Source of the DNA: Verrucomicrobium sp.
GTDB lineage: Bacteria > Verrucomicrobiota > Verrucomicrobiia > Methylacidiphilales > UBA1321
DNA length: 64,000 nt
Assembly: GCA_017849585.1 (NCBI GenBank)
Contig: JAFIGT010000019.1
Coordinates: forward strand, 62,001-126,000
Direction of reading: 5' to 3'
Under the pieces are notes generated by a model, which saw nothing but the letters and a program-made list of their open reading frames with translations, did no database searches and was not told the DNA's origin. Shown piece after piece: positions 42,632 through 51,872 of this stretch (position 1 is its first letter; each line of letters starts with the position of its first letter). A program made the position numbers and the translations under genes.

Positions 42632-44347
42632 TTATCTCTTTGTCTCCGGATTGGCAACTGCAGAGCTTGGGGATTCCTGATGCCAGTTTACCGTGAAATT
42701 TCGCTCTCCCTGCAATCCGCTCAGGCTCAACTTCCCCACTGCTGTGGGATTCTGGTAGTCCAAAGTCAATTCGCCCTTGGTATAATTGTAGGTGCGAAAG
42801 GATTCCAAGGCGATAGTGATCAGATCCCGTTTGATGAAATTCCAGTCTGCAGGCATCTTCTGCACGAGTTGATCAATCGATTTGATTTGCATGACGCCAG
42901 GAGGTTGCAACTTCAGATCTCCTGTCGTATGCACAATTTCGGTGGCCCTGCCGTTGACGGCCAGCTTGCCATTGAGGACCCCATTCAGACTGAGGTACGC
43001 CGGGGCAAGCTTGGCAACCATTGGCTCAGAGTCCACCTTCATCACGAAGAAATGTCCCTCCCAAGGATATCCATTCTGGAAGAACACCGCGAAATCCGCC
43101 GTAAGAAGTCCTTTGTAACAGTGCCCCTCCATACGGCCATAGATTCCGGTTCGATCAAAAGTGACGGACGACCAGGCGTCGGTGACTTCGAGATCATTCC
43201 AGGAAATCGATTTGATATGAATCGTATTGACCACGTTGTCCGCATTCTTATCGCCAAGCGGCAGGGAAAAGGCGATCTCCCCGCGCATCTCCCGCCAGCG
43301 AATCTTGTACTCGGGATAAAAACGATCCTGGGACGGAATGATGACCTTGTTATTGATCGAGATTTTATCGAGTTGATCCAGACGGATATCCTTCGCAGAG
43401 GAGACAAAGGTAAAGGGCAATGTCACGCCGGGCTGACCAAAGGCATTGACCGCCAGCTTGCCCGCGCGGACTTGAAAATCATGAATTTTCCACGGGGTCT
43501 CTCCTTCGTCCTGAGTAGTGCCATTGGACTTCGCGACAACCTGATCCGCACCGCCGGCATTGTGCCGCTGCTTGCCAAAACGATCTGTGAACCAGAATAA
43601 ATCCGGCCCCAGATAAATAATTGGCCCAATCAGCTCCACCTTGCGAATTTCGCTGCGCCGCAGTTCCTCCCACGTAAAAGTAACGTTGATCGCTTCGAAA
43701 AAAAGGACGGGCGACATCGGATCGTACGGAGAATTGATGGTCAACTTCTCCACCGTGGCGACCTGCTCCCGGTCGATCCCCACTCCAGTGCCGGAGAGGC
43801 GCACATCGCGAAATTCCACCGGCTTCTCACGACCTACCGTGATCGGTATTGCCGGAACATCCGCGCCGAGATTATCGAGCATGAGCGTGCCGGAATCGAT
43901 CTTCAGACTGGTGATCGACCAGTTGCCCGACAAACCTCCACCCCCGCCCGTCCCCTGCGCCTTGTTCAGACGCGCCACCCAGATTTGCGGTTTGCGTACC
44001 TCCACGGATGCGATGCGCCCCGCGAGCAATAATTCCATCCAATGCCAACGCACCGAGATGCGAGCGGCGGAAAAAAAGACGTTCTCGGAGCTTTCATCAT
44101 GCGCCCCCTTGCCCATTCGCACACCGCGTAAAGTCAAAGCCCCCTCCTGCCACTCCACTTTGCGAATGGTAACGGGAGCCCGCGACACATCCAAAGCCCG
44201 TAACACCACCTCCGTCGGCCAGTAAAGTAGCAGCACCACCAATGCCACCACGCTGACCAGTAATGTCGCCAGGATCAGCGCCGCATAAGTGCGTTTTTTC
44301 TTATACCAACGGCGCGGGCTGTTGGAATTGGGGTCGGCAACAGACAT
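42632..44347 (-). CDS. YdbH-like envelope-spanning lipid-transport protein
   Basis: The 571-residue protein has one N-terminal membrane helix (about 20-42), then a periplasmic body of repeated beta-strands, each with short hydrophobic patches such as LDKISINNKVIIPS, GKLSLSGLQGE. That is the AsmA/YdbH style that forms a hydrophobic groove. The C-terminus (QLVQKMPADWNFIKRDLITIALESFRTYNYTKGELTLDYQN) agrees with YdbH. In E. coli YdbH, TamB and YhdP carry phospholipid to the outer membrane. Its partner YnbE-YdbL follows after four bases. It is shorter than E. coli YdbH (about 880), so some body repeats are missing. Confidence 0.7.
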   Translation of the reverse strand: MSVADPNSNSPRRWYKKKRTYAALILATLLVSVVALVVLLLYWPTEVVLRALDVSRAPVTIRKVEWQEGALTLRGVRMGKGAHDESSENVFFSAARISVRWHWMELLLAGRIASVEVRKPQIWVARLNKAQGTGGGGGLSGNWSITSLKIDSGTLMLDNLGADVPAIPITVGREKPVEFRDVRLSGTGVGIDREQVATVEKLTINSPYDPMSPVLFFEAINVTFTWEELRRSEIRKVELIGPIIYLGPDLFWFTDRFGKQRHNAGGADQVVAKSNGTTQDEGETPWKIHDFQVRAGKLAVNAFGQPGVTLPFTFVSSAKDIRLDQLDKISINNKVIIPSQDRFYPEYKIRWREMRGEIAFSLPLGDKNADNVVNTIHIKSISWNDLEVTDAWSSVTFDRTGIYGRMEGHCYKGLLTADFAVFFQNGYPWEGHFFVMKVDSEPMVAKLAPAYLSLNGVLNGKLAVNGRATEIVHTTGDLKLQPPGVMQIKSIDQLVQKMPADWNFIKRDLITIALESFRTYNYTKGELTLDYQNPTAVGKLSLSGLQGERNFTVNWHQESPSSAVANPETKR

Positions 44348-44424
44348 TCCTTTAAAACTAGAACGTTTTTTGCCCTACGTCACGCAGCTTTACGACGTCA
44401 TTACCAGCGGGGTCAATCCACTCA

Positions 44425-45771
44425 TTAACCCACTCGCCCGCGCCGATAGAGTTCCAGAGCCTTCACCCGCTGCTGTGCGTGATCCACTATGGGAGCCATG
44501 TAGGAAAGCGAATCGGCTTCGGGTACGAAACGCGCAATAAACTTTCCCTCCGGATCAAATTTAGCCGCCTGGCTGTTCGGATTGAAAATGCGGAAATACG
44601 GCGCGGCGTCGGTACCCGTCCCGGCGCTCCACTGCCAGCCGCCGTTATTGGAGGCCTGATCCGCATCAACCAGCTTCTGCATAAAATAGCGCTCGCCCCA
44701 CTGCCAGTTCACGAGCAGATCTTTCGTCAGAAACATGGCCACAATCATCCGTAATCGGTTATGCATCCAACCGGTCTGATTCAGCTGCCGCATGGCCGCA
44801 TCGACAATGGGGAACCCGGTTCGACCGGCACACCATGCCGCAAAATGCTTGTCCTTATTTTCCCACGCCAGTGCGTCATACTGCGGACGGAAACAACCCG
44901 CTGCGGCATGCGGATAATGCCACAACACCTGACGGTAAAATTCCCGCCAGATAATCTCCCCAACGAATACGTCAATCTCGGCACTTTGCGATGGATGGGT
45001 CAAACGCGCGCGATCCACCGCCGCCAGCACGGTTCGCGGCGAAACCGTTCCGAGGGCCAGATGCGGCGACAAGCGAGAGCTCCCCTCCATCGCTGGAAAG
45101 TCGCGACGAGTACGATAAGTGAAAAGCGGCCCTTCCGCGAATTGTTTCAAAAGCCGTCGCCCCTCTCGTTCGCCACCTGCCGGAACATCGGCTTCGAGGG
45201 TAAATCCGAGCCCGGTCAGAGTAGGTACAGTCTGGCTCTCGATTCGGATGTCCGGGATCGAAGAAAACTTAACAACTGGCCATGGTTCTGAACGGGGCCG
45301 TGAACGCCATACTTTCGCATATGGCGTGAAAACCACATACGGCTTTCCGTCGGCCTTGAGAATCTCGTCGCCTTCGTGAATGACATCATCCTTGAAGGAA
45401 CGCACTTCCCAACCCGAAGCGCGGGCTTGTTTTTCCACCAAAGCATCGCGCTCGCGGGCACGGGGTTCACAATCGCGGTTAAAGTAGAGAGTCGTGGCCC
45501 CCGTCTCCTGCCCGAGCTTGCGCAATACGGCCCATGGATCGCCTTCGCGCAAAATCAATCTTCCACCGGCCGCTTCTATATTTTTCCGGAGAGATTGCAG
45601 ACACTCCAAAAGGAACGCCACGCGCGGCGCTCCCATTTCGGGAGCCCTCAGGACCGCAGGATCGAAAATGAATACCGGAATCACCTCCCGGCTCGCCCGG
45701 CAGGCGGCATGCAACGCCGTGTTATCACCCAATCGCAGATCCCGCCGAAACCAGTGAATAATGGCGGTCAC
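44425..45771 (-). CDS. phr: Deoxyribodipyrimidine photolyase
   Basis: The 448-residue enzyme repairs UV pyrimidine dimers using FADH2 and light. The N-terminal antenna domain starts IIHWFRRDLRLGDNTAL, and the FAD-binding C-terminal domain has the motifs SRLSPHLALGTVSPR, WREFYRQVLWHYP, TGFPIVDAAMRQLNQTGWMHNRLRM and NNGGWQWSAGTGTDAAPYFRIFNP. The Trp residues of the electron-transfer chain are visible. It is CPD photolyase-like, class I. It lies between YdbH-like and DUF4340 genes on the same strand with a 16-base gap upstream, so it is probably in the same transcription unit. Confidence 0.94.
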   Translation of the reverse strand: MTAIIHWFRRDLRLGDNTALHAACRASREVIPVFIFDPAVLRAPEMGAPRVAFLLECLQSLRKNIEAAGGRLILREGDPWAVLRKLGQETGATTLYFNRDCEPRARERDALVEKQARASGWEVRSFKDDVIHEGDEILKADGKPYVVFTPYAKVWRSRPRSEPWPVVKFSSIPDIRIESQTVPTLTGLGFTLEADVPAGGEREGRRLLKQFAEGPLFTYRTRRDFPAMEGSSRLSPHLALGTVSPRTVLAAVDRARLTHPSQSAEIDVFVGEIIWREFYRQVLWHYPHAAAGCFRPQYDALAWENKDKHFAAWCAGRTGFPIVDAAMRQLNQTGWMHNRLRMIVAMFLTKDLLVNWQWGERYFMQKLVDADQASNNGGWQWSAGTGTDAAPYFRIFNPNSQAAKFDPEGKFIARFVPEADSLSYMAPIVDHAQQRVKALELYRRGRVG

Positions 45772-45787
45772 GGCGTTAACCCGGTAG

Positions 45788-47614
45788 TTACTTTTTCTCC
45801 GTCGTCATGGACGATGACGCCGCTTTAGCCGACGCCTTCATCAATACGCTTTGTTCCAAGGCGGCAAAATCCGCGAGTGACAATTCAAAAGAAGAAGCCT
45901 GACCGTCCACTTGCGCAGCCCGACCGCCACTCATCAAGGACGCTCCCACACGCAGAACCGTTTTGCCTTCCGCCGTGATCAAGACAACCTGCATGACTGG
46001 TTTATCCAATTGGAATATCGGCAGAGGCCTTCCAAGCCACTGAGTGGCTCGCAAATTACATAAAATGGAAAGCTGCGCCTCGGCACGTATCGCATCGACA
46101 GCATACCCTTCGGTCGTGGTCGTGTACGCATCCTTCGATTCACGCTTCAACGTCGTACTGGTCCCCTCTTTATCCGTGAAAATGATTTCCTTCACTTTGT
46201 CCGGCTCCAGCCGCATCACTTGTGGATCGCGCCAAAGCAATGGATCTTTCGGAATCGAATCAAGCGCTCCCGAGGGAACGCTGTAGATAAAGGGCTCGGC
46301 GGAAGTCATGGCATAGATCTGTTTTGCATCCACTTTTCCGAATAGAAAATCAACCGTAACGGTCTCCTTATCTTTGAGATAACGCAAGGTCACCTTCGTC
46401 TGCGGCTTATCCAGCCCATAAGGCCGCAGATCCGTGGCGGCATCCTTCACGAATTGAGTGGATTGCATGAGCACCATGCGATTTACAAAGTCCTGAATTT
46501 TGCCGGCTTCAGCACGCATGTCAGATTCGCCATCAAACATCCAGATTCCGTCCTTCTTCTGAACGGCAAGGTTCTTTCCTTTCTGCTCAATCGAAAAGCC
46601 CACAACGTCGGCCGCTGGAATGGAAACGAGCTTTTTGTCGCGACTCTCGGACAATCCCATCAAGAGCTTCGTCACCGCGTCCTTGCTGATTGTGAATACG
46701 GAATTACTCCGCACACGTTTCGCATAAACTTCCTGCGGCTTATCCTGGGGCGACGTTCCAATCACAAGCGAAAGCTCCTCCGGTTCGCCCCGTCGCTGCA
46801 CGGTGATCTGCGCTGTCGGCGAACTCAAACCATACGTACTCAGGTTCGAACTCTCATCCGATATGAAATTGATCACACGCAAGTCCTGCACCTGCTTCAA
46901 CCAAGCGTCCATGCGTGCCTTTTCCGCGCGCGCTACCAATGGCTTTTGCAAGGACCATTGATTATCCTTGGCCCGGGTCACCTCTACATCCCGCGCCACC
47001 TGTGAAGCACTCGTAAACTCGCGCACCGAAGCCCGGTCGATGGTCACGGAATCAAAATCAAACACCGCCCGGCTGCGCAAATCGGTCAGACTACGATCAA
47101 TGATGGCCTTGGAAGTCGAACGTATGATGTAAATGGGGGCATCCGGCTTGGCAGAAGCCCGAGCGTAGACCGTCTCTGTCAGCGCCACATTGCGCCCAAT
47201 CAGGAGCACGTGAGATTCTTTCGGGGAGCTGAACGTCACGCGAACGACTGGCGGATTGAGATTCCATTGCTTGATCGTCTCTTCTTTCACCCCGGGCAGC
47301 GTGGAATAACGAATGATCCGCTCGCTGCGAGCGAATTCCAGCTCGCCGAGAATCTGCTGCACCACACCCGCCTCCGGAAAAGCCTGCACCGGCTTGATAA
47401 TCTTCCACCGATCATCCTGCTTTTCGAGTACCGTGGTACCGCTGGAGTTGGTGATCTCCAAGCGGGTAATTTGATCCGCCCGAAAATCATAGAGATTGCC
47501 CGCTGTCCGCGACGCCTCGTCCGTCGACTTGTATTTGAAGTCGATGAAGTAGATGTAACAGAACAAACCCAGCGCCACCGCCAGGTAAAGATAAGTCGAA
47601 CGAATTCGTAACAT
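45788..47614 (-). CDS. DUF4340 protein (partner of Gld-type ABC transporter)
   Basis: The 608-residue protein has an N-terminal helix (LYLAVALGLFCYIYFIDFKYK) and a periplasmic body of repeated units reading EITNSSGTTVLEKQDDRWKI, where a Trp follows charged residues, then VVQQILGELEFARSERII. This is DUF4340. Three or more units are visible (SFSIEQKGKNLAVQKKDGIWMFDG and KEIIFTDKEGTSTTLKRE). DUF4340 proteins are regularly found beside Gld-like ABC genes in Planctomycetes, Verrucomicrobia and deltaproteobacteria. The start lies three bases after the GldG-like stop. Confidence 0.82.
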   Translation of the reverse strand: MLRIRSTYLYLAVALGLFCYIYFIDFKYKSTDEASRTAGNLYDFRADQITRLEITNSSGTTVLEKQDDRWKIIKPVQAFPEAGVVQQILGELEFARSERIIRYSTLPGVKEETIKQWNLNPPVVRVTFSSPKESHVLLIGRNVALTETVYARASAKPDAPIYIIRSTSKAIIDRSLTDLRSRAVFDFDSVTIDRASVREFTSASQVARDVEVTRAKDNQWSLQKPLVARAEKARMDAWLKQVQDLRVINFISDESSNLSTYGLSSPTAQITVQRRGEPEELSLVIGTSPQDKPQEVYAKRVRSNSVFTISKDAVTKLLMGLSESRDKKLVSIPAADVVGFSIEQKGKNLAVQKKDGIWMFDGESDMRAEAGKIQDFVNRMVLMQSTQFVKDAATDLRPYGLDKPQTKVTLRYLKDKETVTVDFLFGKVDAKQIYAMTSAEPFIYSVPSGALDSIPKDPLLWRDPQVMRLEPDKVKEIIFTDKEGTSTTLKRESKDAYTTTTEGYAVDAIRAEAQLSILCNLRATQWLGRPLPIFQLDKPVMQVVLITAEGKTVLRVGASLMSGGRAAQVDGQASSFELSLADFAALEQSVLMKASAKAASSSMTTEKK

Positions 47615-47617
47615 CGT

Positions 47618-49108
47618 TTATTTCCGGCGAGAATACCAAACCATGATTCCGGCAGTGAGCGCCGCCCCGGGCAGCACCATCCACACCAGCCACGTAATCG
47701 TCCTCGATTGGAGCGGGCTGACCTTCAGACCGTACTCCAACGGCGACTTGGGTCCGATGCCAATGACCACATCCTTCTTCAGCATCCAATTGAGACTGTT
47801 CGTAAAAAAATCCACTCCGACGCTGTCCAGATTGCGGTTCGTGACAAAACCCGAAGCCCCCACGATCATCAACTTGGTACCAGGAACACTCACACCGTCG
47901 GCCGAAATATCGCCTCCGTCGTAAACGGCGGAAACCACGAGCGGTCCCGCCGCATCCTTCGTCGGATCAAACACAGGAGGATTGACCGCGAATTCCGTTT
48001 CGCCCCAGTAACCCGGGGGCGTCTTGAGCAGATACGTGACCTTGGAATTCTGACCGCCTCCCGCATCGGGCAAAATCGTTACGGACCGACAATTGCTAAT
48101 ATCAATATTATAGCCGACAAGGCTTTTCGTGGCGGGTTGATTGGCGTTGAAGTTGGTACCCGTCACGGTTGAAATAACGGCCTCCGTTTTGCTATCCAAC
48201 AAACGGGCACGCGCCACCACCACATTATTCTCGATACGCATGCCATATTTCTGCGCCAGAGCCTCCAGGCCAGAGGTCACTTGCGGATCCTGCAGCAGAA
48301 TAACCTTCCCTTTTTTATCCAGATACGTAGCGATAGCCTGCGTCTCCGGAATGCTTAACGGCACGCGTGGCCCGGCAATAATCACAGCTTGGGCATCATC
48401 CGGAACATCCACCGCTTCACCTAAATTCAGTCGTGCGACCTCCACGTTTTCACGTTTGATGTAGGTGGAAAGTTTTCCCGCGCCAAGCAGGCTGCTGATA
48501 TCCTCCGGATCGCGCTCGCCGTGCCCCTGTAAAAAGTAAACCTTCGATGGCTTTCCTTCGACCAAGGCCACAATTGTAGAAGTAAATTGCGCCTCGCCGT
48601 TAAATTGCTTTAAGACCGGTTGCCCACGAGACATCATTCCTTGCGGCTCAAATTCGCCCAATTGATCTTCGCGTAAAAAGCGGTTGCGATCCCGGTACTC
48701 GAAAATCACCAGATTTTCCGCTGCACCGAATTTCAACCGTTTGGACAATTCTTCCGCACGCAGTGGATCGAGAGTGAGATCCACCCGCTCAATCACAATC
48801 TTATCCCCGCCCTTATATTGATACTCCTTGATCAACCCTTCGATTTCATTCCGCAATTTCGACGGATTGACATCATTCGGGGCGAAATAGAGAGTGATCT
48901 TGACCGGCTCCTTTAAATTCCGCAGCACCTGCACCGTTTTGTCCGATAGCTCGTAAAAACGATTCTGAGTCACGTCGGCCCGGTAATAATATTTGTAACC
49001 GAGATAATTCACCATGATCAGGATGGCCAGACTGAGAACCATCTTGACCCAGTTATTAACATTCGCCTGGAAACGCGCCGGCCGAGCCGACAATTCAGAT
49101 TCTTTCAT
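47618..49108 (-). CDS. GldG-like periplasmic component of an ABC transporter
   Basis: The 496-residue protein has an N-terminal helix (VLSLAILIMVNYLGYKYYYR), then a beta-rich domain (RFYELSDKTVQVLRNLKEPVKITLYFAPND), a GATase1-like region with FLQGHGERDPE and VIIAGPRVPLSIPETQAIATYLDKKGKVILLQDP, and a C-terminal helix. These are GldG landmarks. In Bacteroidetes GldA-F-G support gliding; outside that phylum the complex occurs without gliding genes. It lies 10 bases after the permease gene and four before the DUF4340 gene. Confidence 0.85.
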   Translation of the reverse strand: MKESELSARPARFQANVNNWVKMVLSLAILIMVNYLGYKYYYRADVTQNRFYELSDKTVQVLRNLKEPVKITLYFAPNDVNPSKLRNEIEGLIKEYQYKGGDKIVIERVDLTLDPLRAEELSKRLKFGAAENLVIFEYRDRNRFLREDQLGEFEPQGMMSRGQPVLKQFNGEAQFTSTIVALVEGKPSKVYFLQGHGERDPEDISSLLGAGKLSTYIKRENVEVARLNLGEAVDVPDDAQAVIIAGPRVPLSIPETQAIATYLDKKGKVILLQDPQVTSGLEALAQKYGMRIENNVVVARARLLDSKTEAVISTVTGTNFNANQPATKSLVGYNIDISNCRSVTILPDAGGGQNSKVTYLLKTPPGYWGETEFAVNPPVFDPTKDAAGPLVVSAVYDGGDISADGVSVPGTKLMIVGASGFVTNRNLDSVGVDFFTNSLNWMLKKDVVIGIGPKSPLEYGLKVSPLQSRTITWLVWMVLPGAALTAGIMVWYSRRK

Positions 49109-49118
49109 GGGACAATTC

Positions 49119-49868
49119 TTAAGATTTCAAACGACGGGCTTCCAAAAAGCGCTGCGTCAGCAGCAGCAGAAACACCGTTCCACTCAGATAAAAAACCACG
49201 GGACGTGAATCGAAGATCCCCTTCGAATAGGTATCCATTTGCTCAATGGCGGAAAAGTAGGAGAGCAGGTTTTGCGTCTGGGCGGTAACCTTGAGATAGG
49301 AAACAAAACTCATTGAGAATGACAGAAAGATCAGCGCGAAGGACAAGATCGCGGCGATGATCTGGTTCTTGGTCAGTACCGAGGTAAAAATGCCAATGGA
49401 AATGTAAAACGCTCCCACCAATACGATCAGCAGGGCCGTATTCAATGTCGGTCGCCACAACAGCGGGACGTGAGGATTACTGAATGCCGTCAGCAGCAAA
49501 AGATTAAAGAAAAGCGGTATCCAGAGCGTGATAAAAAAGGAGAAGGCACCAAAAAACTTGGCCAGCACCACTTCCCACTCTCGCACCGGCGCGGTCAGCA
49601 ACATCTCAATAGTTCCGAGCTTAAATTCCTCCGAGAACGACCTCATCGTCAAAACCGGAATCTGGACCATCAACGTCAGCCAGAAAAAAAACGTATTCAC
49701 CGAGGCTTGCAGCACGGTCAACTGCCGGATGCCATAGTCGTTAAAGTAGTTGAATATAAAATTAAAATACGCCCCCACCCCCAACGCCGTGGCAAAGAAG
49801 ACCACGTAAGCAATAGGTGAGACGAAATAGCTGCCCGCCTCGCGGCGATAAAGTGTCCAAAAAGCCAT
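49119..49868 (-). CDS. ABC-2 type permease, GldF-like
   Basis: The 249-residue protein has six hydrophobic helices (YFVSPIAYVVFFATALGVGAYF, LMVQIPVLTMRSFSEEFKLGTIEMLLTAPV at the first cytoplasmic loop). FSEEFKLGTIEMLLTAPVREWEVVLAKF is the ABC-2 loop that contacts the ATPase. With the ATP-binding and GldG-like proteins it forms the complex. The gap of 28 bases to the ATPase and 10 to GldG supports one operon. The cargo is unknown. Confidence 0.88.
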   Translation of the reverse strand: MAFWTLYRREAGSYFVSPIAYVVFFATALGVGAYFNFIFNYFNDYGIRQLTVLQASVNTFFFWLTLMVQIPVLTMRSFSEEFKLGTIEMLLTAPVREWEVVLAKFFGAFSFFITLWIPLFFNLLLLTAFSNPHVPLLWRPTLNTALLIVLVGAFYISIGIFTSVLTKNQIIAAILSFALIFLSFSMSFVSYLKVTAQTQNLLSYFSAIEQMDTYSKGIFDSRPVVFYLSGTVFLLLLTQRFLEARRLKS

Positions 49869-49896
49869 TGAAGTTCCTTGTCTTAAAATGTTGAAA

Positions 49897-50823
49897 TTAA
49901 TCCTGCGTTAGTTCGACGAAGGCCTCTTCCAGCGTGGCACGCTCGCGCGCCAGTTCGCGCAAATCCCAGCCTTCGCGCTTGATCACCGCATAGACTCCGT
50001 CCCGCACATCAATTCCCGGTTTGGCAAAGACCCGCAATTGCAGCCAATCCTTTTCGAGCAACACTTCCACATCCTCCACATCGGCGACAGCACTCAATTT
50101 CGCCGCAGCGTCCTTGGCGTCCGCCTTGACTTCCACGCGAAGCGATCCCCCGCCGCGCACAAGCTTGGTCAGGTTGGCCGGAGTATCCGAAGCTTCAATG
50201 CGGCCACGGTTGATGATGAGGACGCGGTTACAGGTCATCTCCACTTCGGAAAGAATGTGGGTGGAAAGAAGGATCGTATGCTTCTTGCCCAAGTCCTTGA
50301 TCAATTCACGCACGGCGCGAATCTGGTGCGGATCGAGCCCGATGGTCGGCTCGTCGAGAATCAACAGATCCGGATCATGAACCAAGGCATCTGCCAAGGC
50401 AACACGCTGCCGATACCCCTTAGAAAGTGTGCCAATAATCTTGCGATCCACATCCTGTAGGGCACAAAGCTGCTTCACAGCCTCAAGCCGTTCCTTGATC
50501 CGTGAACCGGGAACCTGCTTCAACTTGGCCCGGAAGCGCAGAAATTCATTCACCCGCATGTCATTATACAGTGGAACGTTTTCCGGCATGTAACCAATGC
50601 GGCGACGCACTTCCAGCGATTCACTCACCACGTCGAAACCCGCCACTTTCACCTGACCATCCGTCGGTGGCAGATAACCGGACAGAATCTTCATCGTGGT
50701 GCTTTTCCCGGCCCCGTTCGGCCCTAAAAAGCCGACTATCTCGCCACGGTCCACTTTGAAATTGAGATTTTGCACCGCGCGAAATCCCGAATAGCTCTTG
50801 CTCAAGTTCTGTACGTCAATCAT
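49897..50823 (-). CDS. ABC transporter ATP-binding protein, GldA-like
   Basis: The 308-residue protein has Walker A GPNGAGKST, the Q-loop region YMPENVPLYNDMRV, the ABC signature LSKGYRQR and Walker B LLILDEPTIGLDP with the H-loop LLSTHILSEVEM. It belongs to the GldA/CcmA/drug-efflux group, and the C-terminal extension (after residue 220) is the usual DUF-type tail. It is the first gene of the minus-strand operon that runs on to the MMPL exporter. It starts 191 bases from divergent parA. Confidence 0.93.
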   Translation of the reverse strand: MIDVQNLSKSYSGFRAVQNLNFKVDRGEIVGFLGPNGAGKSTTMKILSGYLPPTDGQVKVAGFDVVSESLEVRRRIGYMPENVPLYNDMRVNEFLRFRAKLKQVPGSRIKERLEAVKQLCALQDVDRKIIGTLSKGYRQRVALADALVHDPDLLILDEPTIGLDPHQIRAVRELIKDLGKKHTILLSTHILSEVEMTCNRVLIINRGRIEASDTPANLTKLVRGGGSLRVEVKADAKDAAAKLSAVADVEDVEVLLEKDWLQLRVFAKPGIDVRDGVYAVIKREGWDLRELARERATLEEAFVELTQD

Positions 50824-51014
50824 GGAATCCAGCGTCTAAAATTTGTTTTTGCGCTCTGTCAAAGTTTATCGCAGTCTGCTACTCGACAGCATCTTGGAAT
50901 AGTAGCAAAAAAATCCACAATTCACACCAGCAAAAATTAAAAAATTAAACGAACGAGCATCATCAGCCATTGATCTCCTCTTTCGACACTCCACAGCCCT
51001 CTCAATCTCCATTC

Positions 51015-51782
51015 ATGAAAATCATCGCTGTCGCCAATCAAAAAGGTGGAGTCGGGAAAACCACCACATCCGTCAACCTCGCTGCCGCCCTGGCCGAACT
51101 CGGCCATGCCACGCTGGTCATCGATCTGGATCCACAAGCTAATGCCTCGAGCTCTCTGGGAAATGTTCCCACGCCGGGACAGAGCATTTATCAACCGCTT
51201 CTGAATCATTCCCGCATCGATGAAAAAATTACCCCGACGGAGTATCCCAATCTGAGCCTCATTCCCGGAGAGCTCGATCTCGCGGGTTGTGAAGTGGAAA
51301 TCGCACGCAATCCCAATCATCTTGTCCGTCTGCGTGAAATTCTCCACGAATATCGTTCGCGAGCCCCCTTCCGTTTCGTCCTGTTGGATTGCCCTCCCTC
51401 CCTAGGCATCCTGATGACCAACGCACTGGCTGCCGCAGATACCGTATTGATCCCGCTGCAGTGTGAGTATTTCGCCCTCGAGGGATTGACCAAAATCATG
51501 GGCGTGATCGAACAAATCCGCTCGGCAGGCCATAATCCCGACGTCGCAATCGAGGGTGTTGTCCTGACCATGTACGATTCCCGGACGAATCTGAGCCAGC
51601 AAGTGGCTCAGGATGTACGCACCCATCTGGGAAATCAGGTCTTCAAAACGATTATTCCTCGTACAGTTCGCTTAAGTGAAGCACCGAGCCATGGCAAACC
51701 AGTGCTGGCCTACGACAATTCTGGCATCGGTTCGCAAAGCTACCGCCAGCTCGCCAAGGAACTTGTCGAGCGCCAAGGTTAG
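51015..51782 (+). CDS. parA: ParA/Soj-type chromosome-partition ATPase
   Basis: From ATG 51015 (MKIIAVANQKGGVGKTTT) the protein is 255 residues; an in-frame ATG at 50970 would add 15 unlike residues. The deviant Walker A is KGGVGKTTTS, then VIDLDPQANASSS (Walker A'), LLDCPPSLGILMTNALAAAD (Walker B) and QCEYFALEGLTKIM, all as in Soj. ParA forms ATP-dependent dimers on DNA that drive segregation by ParB-parS. No ParB follows: the next gene encodes a TPR protein, and no parS box was found nearby. Confidence 0.92.
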   Translation: MKIIAVANQKGGVGKTTTSVNLAAALAELGHATLVIDLDPQANASSSLGNVPTPGQSIYQPLLNHSRIDEKITPTEYPNLSLIPGELDLAGCEVEIARNPNHLVRLREILHEYRSRAPFRFVLLDCPPSLGILMTNALAAADTVLIPLQCEYFALEGLTKIMGVIEQIRSAGHNPDVAIEGVVLTMYDSRTNLSQQVAQDVRTHLGNQVFKTIIPRTVRLSEAPSHGKPVLAYDNSGIGSQSYRQLAKELVERQG

Positions 51783-51872
51783 AATTAAAACCCGCCGCCG
51801 TAGCGAGAAAACGAATCGATCACGCCCCACTTCAGTATTGCACAGCGGCCAAAAAATTCTCATTCTCTCCCG

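Noticed and set aside
50824-51014. parS site near parA
   Set aside because: No sequence close to TGTTTCACGTGAAACA was found; only A-rich stretches are present.
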